This document shows, one piece after another, positions 7,271 to 15,030 of a DNA stretch of 30,038 bases; positions within the stretch are counted from its first letter, which is position 1; each line of letters starts with the position of its first letter. The position numbers and the translations under genes are program-made. The stretch spans positions 1 to 30,038 of the forward strand of contig CAZIOW010000020.1 in the NCBI GenBank assembly GCA_964541025.1. Direction: 5' to 3'. The notes under the pieces are model-generated. The model was not told the origin of the DNA and searched no databases. It saw only the letters and a list, made by a program, of their open reading frames with translations. This DNA comes from JAGDXO01 sp964541025 (GTDB lineage: Archaea; Thermoplasmatota; Thermoplasmata; Thermoplasmatales; GCA-001856825).

Positions 7271-8230
7271 TCAGGCCTGCTTGACTGATTTTCCATAGAG
7301 AAATCCCAGAAAGCTTTCCAATTGGATCAACTCTCTAGCTCCCTCTGAGATTCTAAAATCTATTTCACCCAGATAGTATAGTATATCTGCCTTCAGGTCT
7401 TCTGCTATGGTGAGGTCATATAAACTCCTATGAAACTGCTCCACTATATCTTGCCCGGAAATACCTTGCTTAATCACTGCATCTTCTAAAAGTGTCTTTG
7501 CTTTTGATATGTCCCCTTTTAGAGCAAGATTCATGACCTGAAGAGCCCAGTCTTTATGGACTGTACCTGCAGCTTCGTAGATTGAATTTACAGTTATTTT
7601 TTCTGAATATGTTGCCGCTACCTGAAGAATATTTATTGCCTTTCTCATATCCCCATATGCCATTTCTGAGATAACTTCAAGCGATGTTTTTTCGTATTCC
7701 TTTCCTTCTCTCTTTAAGATATTTTCCAGGGCTCGAACCATTTCTTCCCCTCCAATTCCTTTGAACCTGAAAATAGCAGTTCTGGATTGGATGGGTTCTA
7801 TGATCTTTGATGAGTAGTTGCACGATATTATAAAACGCGTGGTCTTTGTAAAATTCTCCATTGTTCTCCTTAACGCAGCCTGTGCTTCGTCGGTCATATA
7901 ATCAGCTTCATCAAGGAAAAGAATCTTGAATCCAAGTGGATTTGATGGCATAATTCTGGAGTATTCCTTTATGGTCTCTCTGACCATCTTGATACCTCTA
8001 TCATCAGATGCATTAAGTTCTAGGAAATTTTCCTTCCAAGATTCACCAAACAATTCTCTTGCCAGGGCCATAGCAGTAGTTGTCTTTCCTGTTCCTGGAG
8101 GCCCAGAAAAAAGTAAATGTGGAATATTCTTTTGAGAAATATAGCTCTTGAGTCTGCCCACTACTACCTGCTGTCCTATGATTTCATCGAGTTTCTTTGG
8201 CCTGTACTTTTCAATCCATAAATCTTCCAT
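7271..8230 (-). CDS. rfcS: Replication factor C small subunit (clamp loader)
   Basis: AAA+ ATPase of 319 residues that loads the PCNA clamp on DNA together with RfcL. Visible motifs are the N-terminal LWIEKYRPKKLDEIIGQ box, Walker A GPPGTGKT (43-50), Walker B LFLDEAD (104-110), sensor 1 around ISCNYS, and sensor 2 in GDMRKAINILQ. The arginine-finger motif, normally SRC, reads SRT (149-151). I prefer ATG 8230 over the in-frame TTG 8239 because it gives the family N-terminus. It heads a two-gene operon with hjc and is divergent from rpl10e across about 100 bp. Confidence 0.95.
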   Translation of the reverse strand: MEDLWIEKYRPKKLDEIIGQQVVVGRLKSYISQKNIPHLLFSGPPGTGKTTTAMALARELFGESWKENFLELNASDDRGIKMVRETIKEYSRIMPSNPLGFKILFLDEADYMTDEAQAALRRTMENFTKTTRFIISCNYSSKIIEPIQSRTAIFRFKGIGGEEMVRALENILKREGKEYEKTSLEVISEMAYGDMRKAINILQVAATYSEKITVNSIYEAAGTVHKDWALQVMNLALKGDISKAKTLLEDAVIKQGISGQDIVEQFHRSLYDLTIAEDLKADILYYLGEIDFRISEGARELIQLESFLGFLYGKSVKQA

Positions 8231-8302
8231 CTGATCCAAACAATCATAATTTACGGATAATTAATCTTTTCATTTTTTTAATTAATGAAATTTGATAAGT
8301 GT

Positions 8303-8310
8303 TTTATATT
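8303..8310 (+). promoter_or_regulatory. TATA-like box of rpl10e
   Basis: TTTATATT lies about 34 bp upstream of the rpl10e ATG, predicting a transcript start about 10 nt before it. A weak GGT element at 8331-8333 could act as the ribosome site. Spacing is seen, use is inferred. Confidence 0.4.
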
Positions 8311-8340
8311 TCGAATTGTTGTCAGTAAAAGGTAATTTCC

Positions 8341-8856
8341 ATGGTAAGAAAACCAGCCAGAATGTACAGAAGACTAGAAGGACCTGCTTACACAAAAAGG
8401 GAGTACATGGGAGGAGTCCCATCGCCCAGAATTCAGCAGTTTGTAAGCGGGAATGCTAATGGCAATTATGACGTAGAACTTAGGTTAGTTGCAGAAGAGA
8501 GTTGCCAGATAAGACATACTGCATTGGAAGCTGCAAGAATCACTTCTAACAGACAGCTTATCAAGGATTTTGGAGAGAATGGATTCTTTATGAGAATCAG
8601 ACCTTATCCTCACCACGTGATAAGAGAGCATAAAATGGCTACTGGTGCAGGTGCCGATCGTATATCGAGTGGTATGAGTATGGCTTTCGGGAGACCCGTT
8701 GGAACCGCTGCAAGAGTAAAGACTGGTTCAGTGGTTATCTTAATAAGGGTTCCGAAATCTGGAGAGATGAAGGCAAAAGAGGCCTTAAGAAAGGCATCTC
8801 ATAAAATTCCAACACCATCTAGAATTGATACTATTTATATCAATCCTCCTTCATAA
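8341..8856 (+). CDS. rpl10e: 50S ribosomal protein L10e (uL16)
   Basis: Ribosomal protein of 171 residues from the large subunit, placed near the peptidyl transferase centre and 5S rRNA. The archaeal/eukaryotic L10e pattern is clear: RKPARMYRRLEGPAYTKREYMGG at the N-terminus, then the central RPYPHHVIREHKMATGAGADRISSGM block that lies near the tRNAs, and a basic C-terminus. Length fits the family. It stands alone on the plus strand between minus-strand operons, and its last 17 bp overlap the 3' end of the DUF835 gene. Confidence 0.97.
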   Translation: MVRKPARMYRRLEGPAYTKREYMGGVPSPRIQQFVSGNANGNYDVELRLVAEESCQIRHTALEAARITSNRQLIKDFGENGFFMRIRPYPHHVIREHKMATGAGADRISSGMSMAFGRPVGTAARVKTGSVVILIRVPKSGEMKAKEALRKASHKIPTPSRIDTIYINPPS

Positions 8857-9442
8857 AATTGAAAGTATTTTTTATTTCTTTTTCTAAGAATGATATAGCC
8901 GCTTTATCCAGTGCTTCTTTGTTTACTGATATCAATATTATACCTTTGGTTTTCAATATTCTGTCTTTTATCAATGATATGAACTTCAGAACATTCATTT
9001 GGTTTGAATTCATAGATATAAAATAATCAATGCAATCAAGGTAAAGAACGCTCTTCTCCTTAATATTATTAAGAATAAACTCCTGAAGACGGCTAAGTTC
9101 ACCGGGATTAAAAGCATCTTCAATCTCATCAAATGATATTACAGCATATTTGACATTTTTCAAGTCTTTTATATTTGGTTGCAATTCCCTCGTTATAAGT
9201 ATAACTGGATTTCCCTCAACAGCAACCTTTGATGCAATTTTCATTCCTATCTGATTACTTCTTTCGTATATCAGATACGATTTTCCATAGTCAAGTTTCA
9301 ATCTATTATCATTCTGTTCAGGATTTATCTCCTTTTTAAGTATATTAACGACATCATCTCTATCACAATATTTCTTAACCAAAATAAGCGCATAATTCAA
9401 ACCGTCTCTGTAACCCTCTTTATAAGACTTATCGGGTGCCAT
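8840..9442 (-). CDS. DUF835-domain protein
   Basis: Protein of about 200 residues. After an N-terminal helical segment (SYKEGYRDGLNYALILVKKY), residues about 55-190 match the pattern I know as DUF835: GKSYLIYE, a strand ending ILITREL, a middle helix EFILNNI, the core VLYLDCIDYFISMN followed by VLKFISLIKDRI, and a final strand with ALDKAAISFLEKEI. The LYLDCIDYF strand resembles a Walker B, but no Walker A is present. The domain occurs in archaeal regulators of unknown mechanism, often fused to signalling domains. Here it is alone. ATG 9442 is preferred because a GTGA lies 5 nt upstream. GTG 9451 is also possible and would overlap the agmatinase stop. Confidence 0.78.
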   Translation of the reverse strand: MAPDKSYKEGYRDGLNYALILVKKYCDRDDVVNILKKEINPEQNDNRLKLDYGKSYLIYERSNQIGMKIASKVAVEGNPVILITRELQPNIKDLKNVKYAVISFDEIEDAFNPGELSRLQEFILNNIKEKSVLYLDCIDYFISMNSNQMNVLKFISLIKDRILKTKGIILISVNKEALDKAAISFLEKEIKNTFNFMKED

Positions 9443-9443
9443 C

Positions 9444-10277
9444 TTAGTCACTTTCTACTGAGGCTATTACTTCCTGAATAATCCTTGCAGCAAGCATTGT
9501 CGTGTTTCCGTTGTCATAAGTGGGCGAGATTTCAACCACATCCAGTCCAACTATTTTCTTTCTGATTATTTTCATTATATCAAGAACAATGTATGGGTCT
9601 ATTCCGAATGGTTCTGGAGTTCCCACACCGGGGGCATATGATGGATCAAAACCATCGAAATCTATTGAAAAATAGATTGGTCCGTCAGAAAATTTCTTCA
9701 CTTTCTTAAGAACGCTGGCATAATCTTTTCTCACTTCATAACTAGAAATATAGTCTTGGGTCCCCTCTTCCTTCTCTTCCGGAGATACTGATCTTATACC
9801 TATCGATAGTATATTTTCCTTACCAACTATCTCACTTATTCGCCTCGCAACTGAGGCATGCGAGTATTTTTCTCCCATGTATGAGTCCCTGAAATCAGTG
9901 TGTGCATCAATGAAGATGACCTTGCTCTTAATCTTCCTCAGTGCTCCTGTGGTTATACTGTGTTCCCCTCCCATCATAATTGGGAATTTTTTGTCCCCAG
10001 TTATCTGATCCACAACGCCGTATACCTCATCCAACATTTCCTCAGGGTCGTGGTAATCTGAAATGTCTCCCATATCATAAATGCCAGCGTCCTTTAGGTC
10101 GTAATCATTGAACAGTGAGTATCTTTCCATGTTGTATGAGCTTTCCCTGATTCTGTTAGGTGCCAATTTTTCCCCTGGCCTGAAGGATACAGTTGCATCG
10201 AAAGGTACCCCGAAGAGCACATATTTGGAGCTTTCGTAATCATCTGAGGAGTCACAGAACTTCAGGTAAGAAGGCAT
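9444..10277 (-). CDS. speB: Agmatinase (ureohydrolase family)
   Basis: Binuclear manganese ureohydrolase of 277 residues. All six metal ligands are visible: H106 (GGEHS), D124, H126 and D128 (DAHTD), and D206 and D208 in SIDFDGFDP, followed by the family signature around APGVGTPEPFG. It would convert agmatine to putrescine and urea. Arginase or another guanidino hydrolase cannot be excluded from sequence. It begins at the base after the aIF5A stop, so the pair is cotranscribed. In haloarchaea an agmatinase-like protein is linked to hypusination of IF5A, which makes this neighbour relationship meaningful. Start ATG 10277 is unambiguous. Confidence 0.9.
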   Translation of the reverse strand: MPSYLKFCDSSDDYESSKYVLFGVPFDATVSFRPGEKLAPNRIRESSYNMERYSLFNDYDLKDAGIYDMGDISDYHDPEEMLDEVYGVVDQITGDKKFPIMMGGEHSITTGALRKIKSKVIFIDAHTDFRDSYMGEKYSHASVARRISEIVGKENILSIGIRSVSPEEKEEGTQDYISSYEVRKDYASVLKKVKKFSDGPIYFSIDFDGFDPSYAPGVGTPEPFGIDPYIVLDIMKIIRKKIVGLDVVEISPTYDNGNTTMLAARIIQEVIASVESD

Positions 10278-10664
10278 CTATACCCTCATTAATTTCCTCT
10301 TTCCCATAGATTCCCAGTATTCAACTTCCAAACCGCTCTTTATCTTATCTCTGAATTCTTCTGGTATTTCGAGATTGAACTGCTCGTATGTTTCCATATC
10401 CATGAACAGTCCCTCATTTTGGGTAATACTGAGGACTTGTGCAGTCTTCTTCTCAATTATAGGAACTTTAACCTTGTGCTTTGTTGGATAAACAACACTT
10501 CTTTTCTGACCATCAAATATGCCAATCGCTACTATCCTTGCCTTCGCTTCTCCGTGTTTCCCTGGTTTCGATGTTGTAATTTCCACTATTTTGCAGGGTT
10601 CGTCATCTATCAGTATATATTTGTTTTCCTTTAGTTCTCTAACTTCTTGATCTTGCCATGTCAT
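10278..10664 (-). CDS. eif5a: Translation initiation factor aIF5A
   Basis: Archaeal homologue of eIF5A/EF-P, 128 residues, which relieves ribosome stalling. The N-terminal SH3-like domain carries the hypusine loop SKPGKHGEAKA, with the modified lysine at K36. The C-terminal half is the OB fold (VLSITQNEGLFMDMETYEQFNL). The Shine-Dalgarno AGGAGA lies 5 nt before ATG 10664. It leads the aIF5A-agmatinase-DUF835 unit, with the OsmC gene 31 bp upstream on the same strand. The modification needs spermidine, hence the link to speB and speH. Confidence 0.96.
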   Translation of the reverse strand: MTWQDQEVRELKENKYILIDDEPCKIVEITTSKPGKHGEAKARIVAIGIFDGQKRSVVYPTKHKVKVPIIEKKTAQVLSITQNEGLFMDMETYEQFNLEIPEEFRDKIKSGLEVEYWESMGKRKLMRV

Positions 10665-10695
10665 GATTTCTCCTAGGTAAAATTTAGTGGTTTAT

Positions 10696-11112
10696 TTAAC
10701 TTTGTTGCTTAATAACCTTTTTAATATTAAATCTGACACCTGCCCTTTTGAGAGTTATTGAAATATTGCAGTATTTTTCCTGTGACAGATCTATAGCTTT
10801 TTGAAAATTATCAGGATTTACATCTCCATATACCACATATTCTAATATGATATCTGTTATAACTTTTGGATGCTCCGTTGCCCTTATGCCAATTGCATTC
10901 ACTTCAAAACCTTTCACTGGTTCTTTCATTTTCTGAAGAATTGAAATAACATCCATACCAGTGCAGCCACAAAGTGCCTGAAGGAGTAATTCAGTAGGTG
11001 CAGGTCCTATGGAATTTTTTTCAGATGTACTTGAGTCCATTACAATCGCATGACCTGAGCCAGATTTGGAAATAAATGTGAGTCCTTCAATCCATTTTAT
11101 GCTTGCTTCCAT
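10696..11112 (-). CDS. OsmC family protein
   Basis: OsmC/Ohr-fold protein of 138 residues, probably a thiol-dependent peroxidase or a related stress protein. Features are an N-terminal beta sheet, the SIGPAPTELLLQALCGCTGMD helix start with C48 and C50, and a second cysteine site at C115 in EKYCNIS. The family uses a Cys pair from these two positions to reduce organic hydroperoxides. The CGC arrangement here is typical of the OsmC/YhfA side more than of Ohr. The gene starts in a 79-bp divergent spacer with the large site-2 protease and ends 31 bp before aIF5A. Confidence 0.87.
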   Translation of the reverse strand: MEASIKWIEGLTFISKSGSGHAIVMDSSTSEKNSIGPAPTELLLQALCGCTGMDVISILQKMKEPVKGFEVNAIGIRATEHPKVITDIILEYVVYGDVNPDNFQKAIDLSQEKYCNISITLKRAGVRFNIKKVIKQQS

Positions 11113-11191
11113 TAACGGAGATAAATTTAAGGTATTTAGTAATTTTTTTTAATAACAGTAATAGTTAATATTTAAATTTCAATGACCCCGC

Positions 11192-12655
11192 GTGAGTTTG
11201 ATAGATTTACTGATATACTTAATCATTGGTTGGGTTTTTGTATATTACATATTAATTAAGAAAGTCAAAAAGTATTTCGCACCATACGGTCCTGCATTAC
11301 TCATTAAGACCCAGGCTGGGGTTAAAACCATAGATAAGGTATCCAGAACAAAGTTCTGGGACTATTTCGTAACTTTCTTTTATTATTCAATGCCAATATT
11401 TGGAATATTAACAGTTATCCTGCTGATATGGGAGGCTTTTCTAATATTGTCAATTCCTAAAAGCGCCGCCCCGCCCTTATCTTATGCTCTTGCATTGCCA
11501 GGTATTAATCCTGTCATACCTGTAGGCTTTGGAATAGTTGGATTGATTATTGCCGTAGCACTGCACGAAGCAGCACATGGTATTGCCGCAAGAAGATTCA
11601 ATATACCAGTAAGGAGCACAGGGTTGCTCTGGTTCATAATTCCTGTAGGGGCATTTGTAGAACCTGACGAAAATGTCATGAAAGAGAGAGATTCGAAAAC
11701 AAGAGGAAAAATATTCGCTGCAGGTCCTGGGATGAATGTGACCCTTGCTGTAATCTTTCTCATACTTGCAATAGTACTAGCATATTCATTTACGCCAGTA
11801 CCAGGGGCTCCTGTTCAGTCTTCTCTTGCTTCATCGATACTTCCCGGAGATATTATAGAGAAGGTGGGAAATGTCAATATTCAAAATGTTAATACATTCT
11901 CACTGCTCTCATTCGCCCCTGGAACCAATGTATCCGTCCTTTTGAGCAGAAATGGTAATCTCATAAAAGAAAATGTCACTTACGGTGTTTACATCACAGG
12001 AATGGTAGCAGGATATCCTGCGCAGGAAGCTGGAGTCAAGATTGGAAGCATCATTTTGAGTTTGAATGGTCAGGAAATTACCAATATAACAAATTTTGAA
12101 AATTTACTTTCTGAATATCAGGCGGGGCAAACAATTTTTTTGAAAACAATGTACAAGAATTCCATATATTCGTACAATATTACCCTCGCATCCAGATATT
12201 CCTATCTGGTTTCTGCAGGTGACAGTTCGCCTGGTATCTCAAAGAGTTACCCTTTCATGGGAGTTGATGTGTCACTTATGGGATTGTCTCTTTTCGATCA
12301 GTATTCTTATTTGAGCTTATTGAGAAATCCATTTTCTTCTGGATTTCTTGGATTTTTCGTTTATCTGGGACTTCCCTTCCATTATGAGCTGCCTCTTCCT
12401 GCAGTATTACAGAGTTCATTCACTGCGAATATAGTGATATTAAACATGGAGTATCTATTTTACTGGCTGTTCTGGCTTAATTTTGCACTGGGTCTCACAA
12501 ATATACTCCCCCTGGTACCACTGGATGGCGGATATGTTCTATTAAATATCCCTGCCCTGCAGAAGAATCAAAAACTCAGGAACGCTATAGTAGCCGTAAT
12601 TGGCCTATCTGTCTTATTCCTAATATTATGGCAGCTGATAATACCTAGAATTTGA
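11192..12655 (+). CDS. M50-family site-2 protease with PDZ domains
   Basis: Intramembrane zinc protease of 487 residues, related to RseP/S2P. The zinc motif HEAAH is at residues 125-129, and the second site, LPLVPLDGGYVLL, places the third ligand at D445. Between them a long extracytoplasmic region holds one clear PDZ domain (about 264-335: VAGYPAQEAGVKIGSIILSLNG) and a PDZ-like one before it (about 205-262). Hydrophobic helices lie at the N-terminus, around both zinc elements and at the C-terminus. It would cut membrane-anchored regulators. The start is GTG 11192, with a TATA-like TAATATTTAAATTT just upstream and so a probably leaderless mRNA. Confidence 0.9.
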   Translation: MSLIDLLIYLIIGWVFVYYILIKKVKKYFAPYGPALLIKTQAGVKTIDKVSRTKFWDYFVTFFYYSMPIFGILTVILLIWEAFLILSIPKSAAPPLSYALALPGINPVIPVGFGIVGLIIAVALHEAAHGIAARRFNIPVRSTGLLWFIIPVGAFVEPDENVMKERDSKTRGKIFAAGPGMNVTLAVIFLILAIVLAYSFTPVPGAPVQSSLASSILPGDIIEKVGNVNIQNVNTFSLLSFAPGTNVSVLLSRNGNLIKENVTYGVYITGMVAGYPAQEAGVKIGSIILSLNGQEITNITNFENLLSEYQAGQTIFLKTMYKNSIYSYNITLASRYSYLVSAGDSSPGISKSYPFMGVDVSLMGLSLFDQYSYLSLLRNPFSSGFLGFFVYLGLPFHYELPLPAVLQSSFTANIVILNMEYLFYWLFWLNFALGLTNILPLVPLDGGYVLLNIPALQKNQKLRNAIVAVIGLSVLFLILWQLIIPRI

Positions 12656-12863
12656 GGAGCGTTTGTTGAAGGGTGTCTCCATCACCCTTATTTATTTTTA
12701 AATCGAAATAATTTATTGGTAATTTGTCGCTTTCGGAATATGGAATACTTTCCTTCCTGAAGGAGATGAAGTTTGGACAGAGATTACAATCGGAAGGGTC
12801 ATTCCTTATAAAGTAGCATTTACCTTTTTCATAATAAAAACAGAATCTGCCCACTGACTCCAT
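12645..12863 (-). CDS. Small cysteine-rich hypothetical protein
   Basis: A 72-residue protein I do not recognise. Cysteines fall at C8, C16, C26 and C29 (RFCFYYEKGKC, then DCNLCPNF), a spacing that could hold one zinc ion or a small iron-sulfur centre. The C-terminal half is polar. It follows the 246-residue membrane protein by 29 bp on the same strand, and its 3' end overlaps the convergent protease gene by 11 bp. The Cys pattern and operon position argue for a real gene. Metal binding is inference. Confidence 0.65.
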   Translation of the reverse strand: MESVGRFCFYYEKGKCYFIRNDPSDCNLCPNFISFRKESIPYSESDKLPINYFDLKINKGDGDTLQQTLLKF

Positions 12864-12892
12864 GGCTGGACATAATTTTAATGGATTTATTT

Positions 12893-13633
12893 CTATCCTA
12901 GGATCTTACTATTCCTCGAAATTGAAGTGTTGATGAGTACTATTACAATTATACCAAGTAGTGATGGGAGTATAGATACAATCAGAGGATAATATGAGCT
13001 TTCATAAAATGTATAAGCATTTATGGAACCAGATTGAACTATCATCTCGTAATAACCTGGCGGCAATGATTGATTAAGCAGGATATTTCCATTTACATAT
13101 ATCTGGTAAACTGGAACAGCAGACCCATTCTGATATATTGCAACAATTCCATCTCCGTTAAAACCTATTCCCTTAATGGTTCTTGCCCCAAAATCATAAC
13201 TGTTTGCAAAATATATAACATTCCCCTGATGCAAAGACTTTTCAGAAACGGCAGATGAATTGAATGGGAATAACAAAATAATTGATATTACCAGTATGGT
13301 CAAAAAAATTATCAGGAAATTTTTAGATCGCTTCTTTGCCTTAGAATAAATCCTCCTTTTTATACCTAGATAGTTTGATTCTGTTGCTTCCCTAAGGTCT
13401 ATTATCTGAAATATGGAATAATACGTTATAAACCATAGAGTTAATGAAAAAATAACTAAAGATAGTGGAAAAAAGTTACTGTTTAACATTAATCCCTGTA
13501 AAATTATGAGATAGAATATAAAAGCTATTTCAAGTATAAGGCCTACCGTTAATATTATGAGAGCTGTGGTTCTAATTTTAAAACGCTGATTAATTCTCTC
13601 TATTAAATCAAGGTCTATTTCCAGGGAACCCAT
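12893..13633 (-). CDS. Membrane protein with one extracytoplasmic domain, function unknown
   Basis: Hypothetical protein of 246 residues with four hydrophobic helices: about 20-48, 53-78, 105-125 and a C-terminal one at about 218-238. Residues about 127-217 form a polar, beta-rich stretch with NGSA- and NQS-type sequons (YQNGSAVP, LLNQSLPP) that should face outside. The first part (residues 1-20) and the loop after helix 2, rich in Lys/Arg, should be inside. I recognise no family. It lies 12 bp after the purB stop and is probably cotranscribed with purB and the small Cys protein. Confidence 0.72.
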   Translation of the reverse strand: MGSLEIDLDLIERINQRFKIRTTALIILTVGLILEIAFIFYLIILQGLMLNSNFFPLSLVIFSLTLWFITYYSIFQIIDLREATESNYLGIKRRIYSKAKKRSKNFLIIFLTILVISIILLFPFNSSAVSEKSLHQGNVIYFANSYDFGARTIKGIGFNGDGIVAIYQNGSAVPVYQIYVNGNILLNQSLPPGYYEMIVQSGSINAYTFYESSYYPLIVSILPSLLGIIVIVLINTSISRNSKILG

Positions 13634-13645
13634 CTAAATGTATAA

Positions 13646-14992
13646 TTACTGGTTAGGTTTAACTTTTTTCCTATTTTCCAATTTTTTGAATCGATCAAGT
13701 ATATCTTCTGTTATGGTGATGGAATTTCCAATATAATCCAATGGATTGATTGCACTCAGCTCTTTTCCTGTCTGCCTCTCTATCAGATCCTTAAGCTTCA
13801 TTCCTGTCTTCCTCGATTCCATAGATGCTTTCCTGACGATCTCATGTGCTTCCTGCCTTCCGTATCCAACTTTTACCAGATTCATTATATAAGCTTCTCC
13901 TAAGACCAGTTCATCATTCATCAGATTTTCCAGCATTCTTATTTCATTAACCACTAAGCCATTAAAAACCTTGGACATCTTGTTCAATATATCATCTGTA
14001 AGAACAGATGTGTAAGGTATTATGAATCTCTCTGATGCGCTGTTTGTCAGGTCCCTTTCATGCCATAATATTGAAGATTCGTGCATCGGATTAATAAATC
14101 CTCTAATTATCCTTGCAAGGGAAGATATATTCTCAGAGATAACTGGGTTCACCTTTTGAGCCATTGTGCTCGATCCTACCTGTTTATCCTCATCAAAAGG
14201 CTCCTGCACTTCACCTATCTCAGGTCTTTGAAGGTTCCTTACTTCTGTTGAGAACTTCTCCAGCGAAGTAGCTATGGAAGATAATAAAGACACATATTCA
14301 ACATATCTGTCCCTGTCAACAAGCTGGGTTGGTCCTTCTTCATATCCAATTCCAAGCTTCTCCATAACAATTTCCTGAATTTCTATTGTCTTCTCACCTA
14401 GTGCTGCTCCAGTTCCAACCGCTCCCATGAATTTTCCAACTAGCACCCTTTTCTTTGATTCTTCAACTCTTTCAATATGCCTCATTATTTCATTTAGATA
14501 AACTGATATTTTCAATCCGAAAGTTATAGGTAAAGCGTGCTGCCCATGCGTTCTACCTATCATCGGAGTTTTCTTGTATCTATTTGCCAAAGCACTCAGC
14601 GATTTTCCCAGCTTTAATAGATCCTCTTCCAGAAAGTAGTAAAAATCCTTCAACTGAAGTGCAGTGGCTGTATCATTTATATCATTAGATGTTGCTCCTA
14701 GATGAACGAATTTACCGCTTTCACCTGAGGCCTTCGCAAGCACCTTAACCATAGCCATGACATCATGACCTATCTCCCTCTCAACTTCCTTTACTTTTCT
14801 TATATCAACAAATTCAATATTCGCATGTTTTTTAATATTCTTTCCATCTTTCTTTGGGATTATTCCAATTTCCCCCTCTGCTTCAGCAATAGCACCCTCA
14901 ACTTTTAACATATAGGATAGCCTTGCTTCCTCAGAAAATATACTTTTAACTTCATCTCTACCATATCTGTAATCAATTGGCGAAATTATCAC
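13646..14992 (-). CDS. purB: Adenylosuccinate lyase
   Basis: Fumarase/aspartase-superfamily enzyme of 448 residues, acting twice in purine synthesis (SAICAR to AICAR, adenylosuccinate to AMP). The N-terminus (ISPIDYRYG) is typical of PurB. Conserved blocks are LGATSNDINDTA (98-109), RTHGQHALP with H149, and the signature loop SSTMAQKVNP (274-283) carrying the catalytic serine. The MAQK variant of the usual MP-K loop is a small deviation. The start is GTG 14992. The gene lies 38 bp after the NRAMP-related gene on the same strand. Confidence 0.95.
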   Translation of the reverse strand: MIISPIDYRYGRDEVKSIFSEEARLSYMLKVEGAIAEAEGEIGIIPKKDGKNIKKHANIEFVDIRKVKEVEREIGHDVMAMVKVLAKASGESGKFVHLGATSNDINDTATALQLKDFYYFLEEDLLKLGKSLSALANRYKKTPMIGRTHGQHALPITFGLKISVYLNEIMRHIERVEESKKRVLVGKFMGAVGTGAALGEKTIEIQEIVMEKLGIGYEEGPTQLVDRDRYVEYVSLLSSIATSLEKFSTEVRNLQRPEIGEVQEPFDEDKQVGSSTMAQKVNPVISENISSLARIIRGFINPMHESSILWHERDLTNSASERFIIPYTSVLTDDILNKMSKVFNGLVVNEIRMLENLMNDELVLGEAYIMNLVKVGYGRQEAHEIVRKASMESRKTGMKLKDLIERQTGKELSAINPLDYIGNSITITEDILDRFKKLENRKKVKPNQ

Positions 14993-15030
14993 GTATGTTA
15001 ATCATTTTACATATTCAAAACCTTCCTAGT

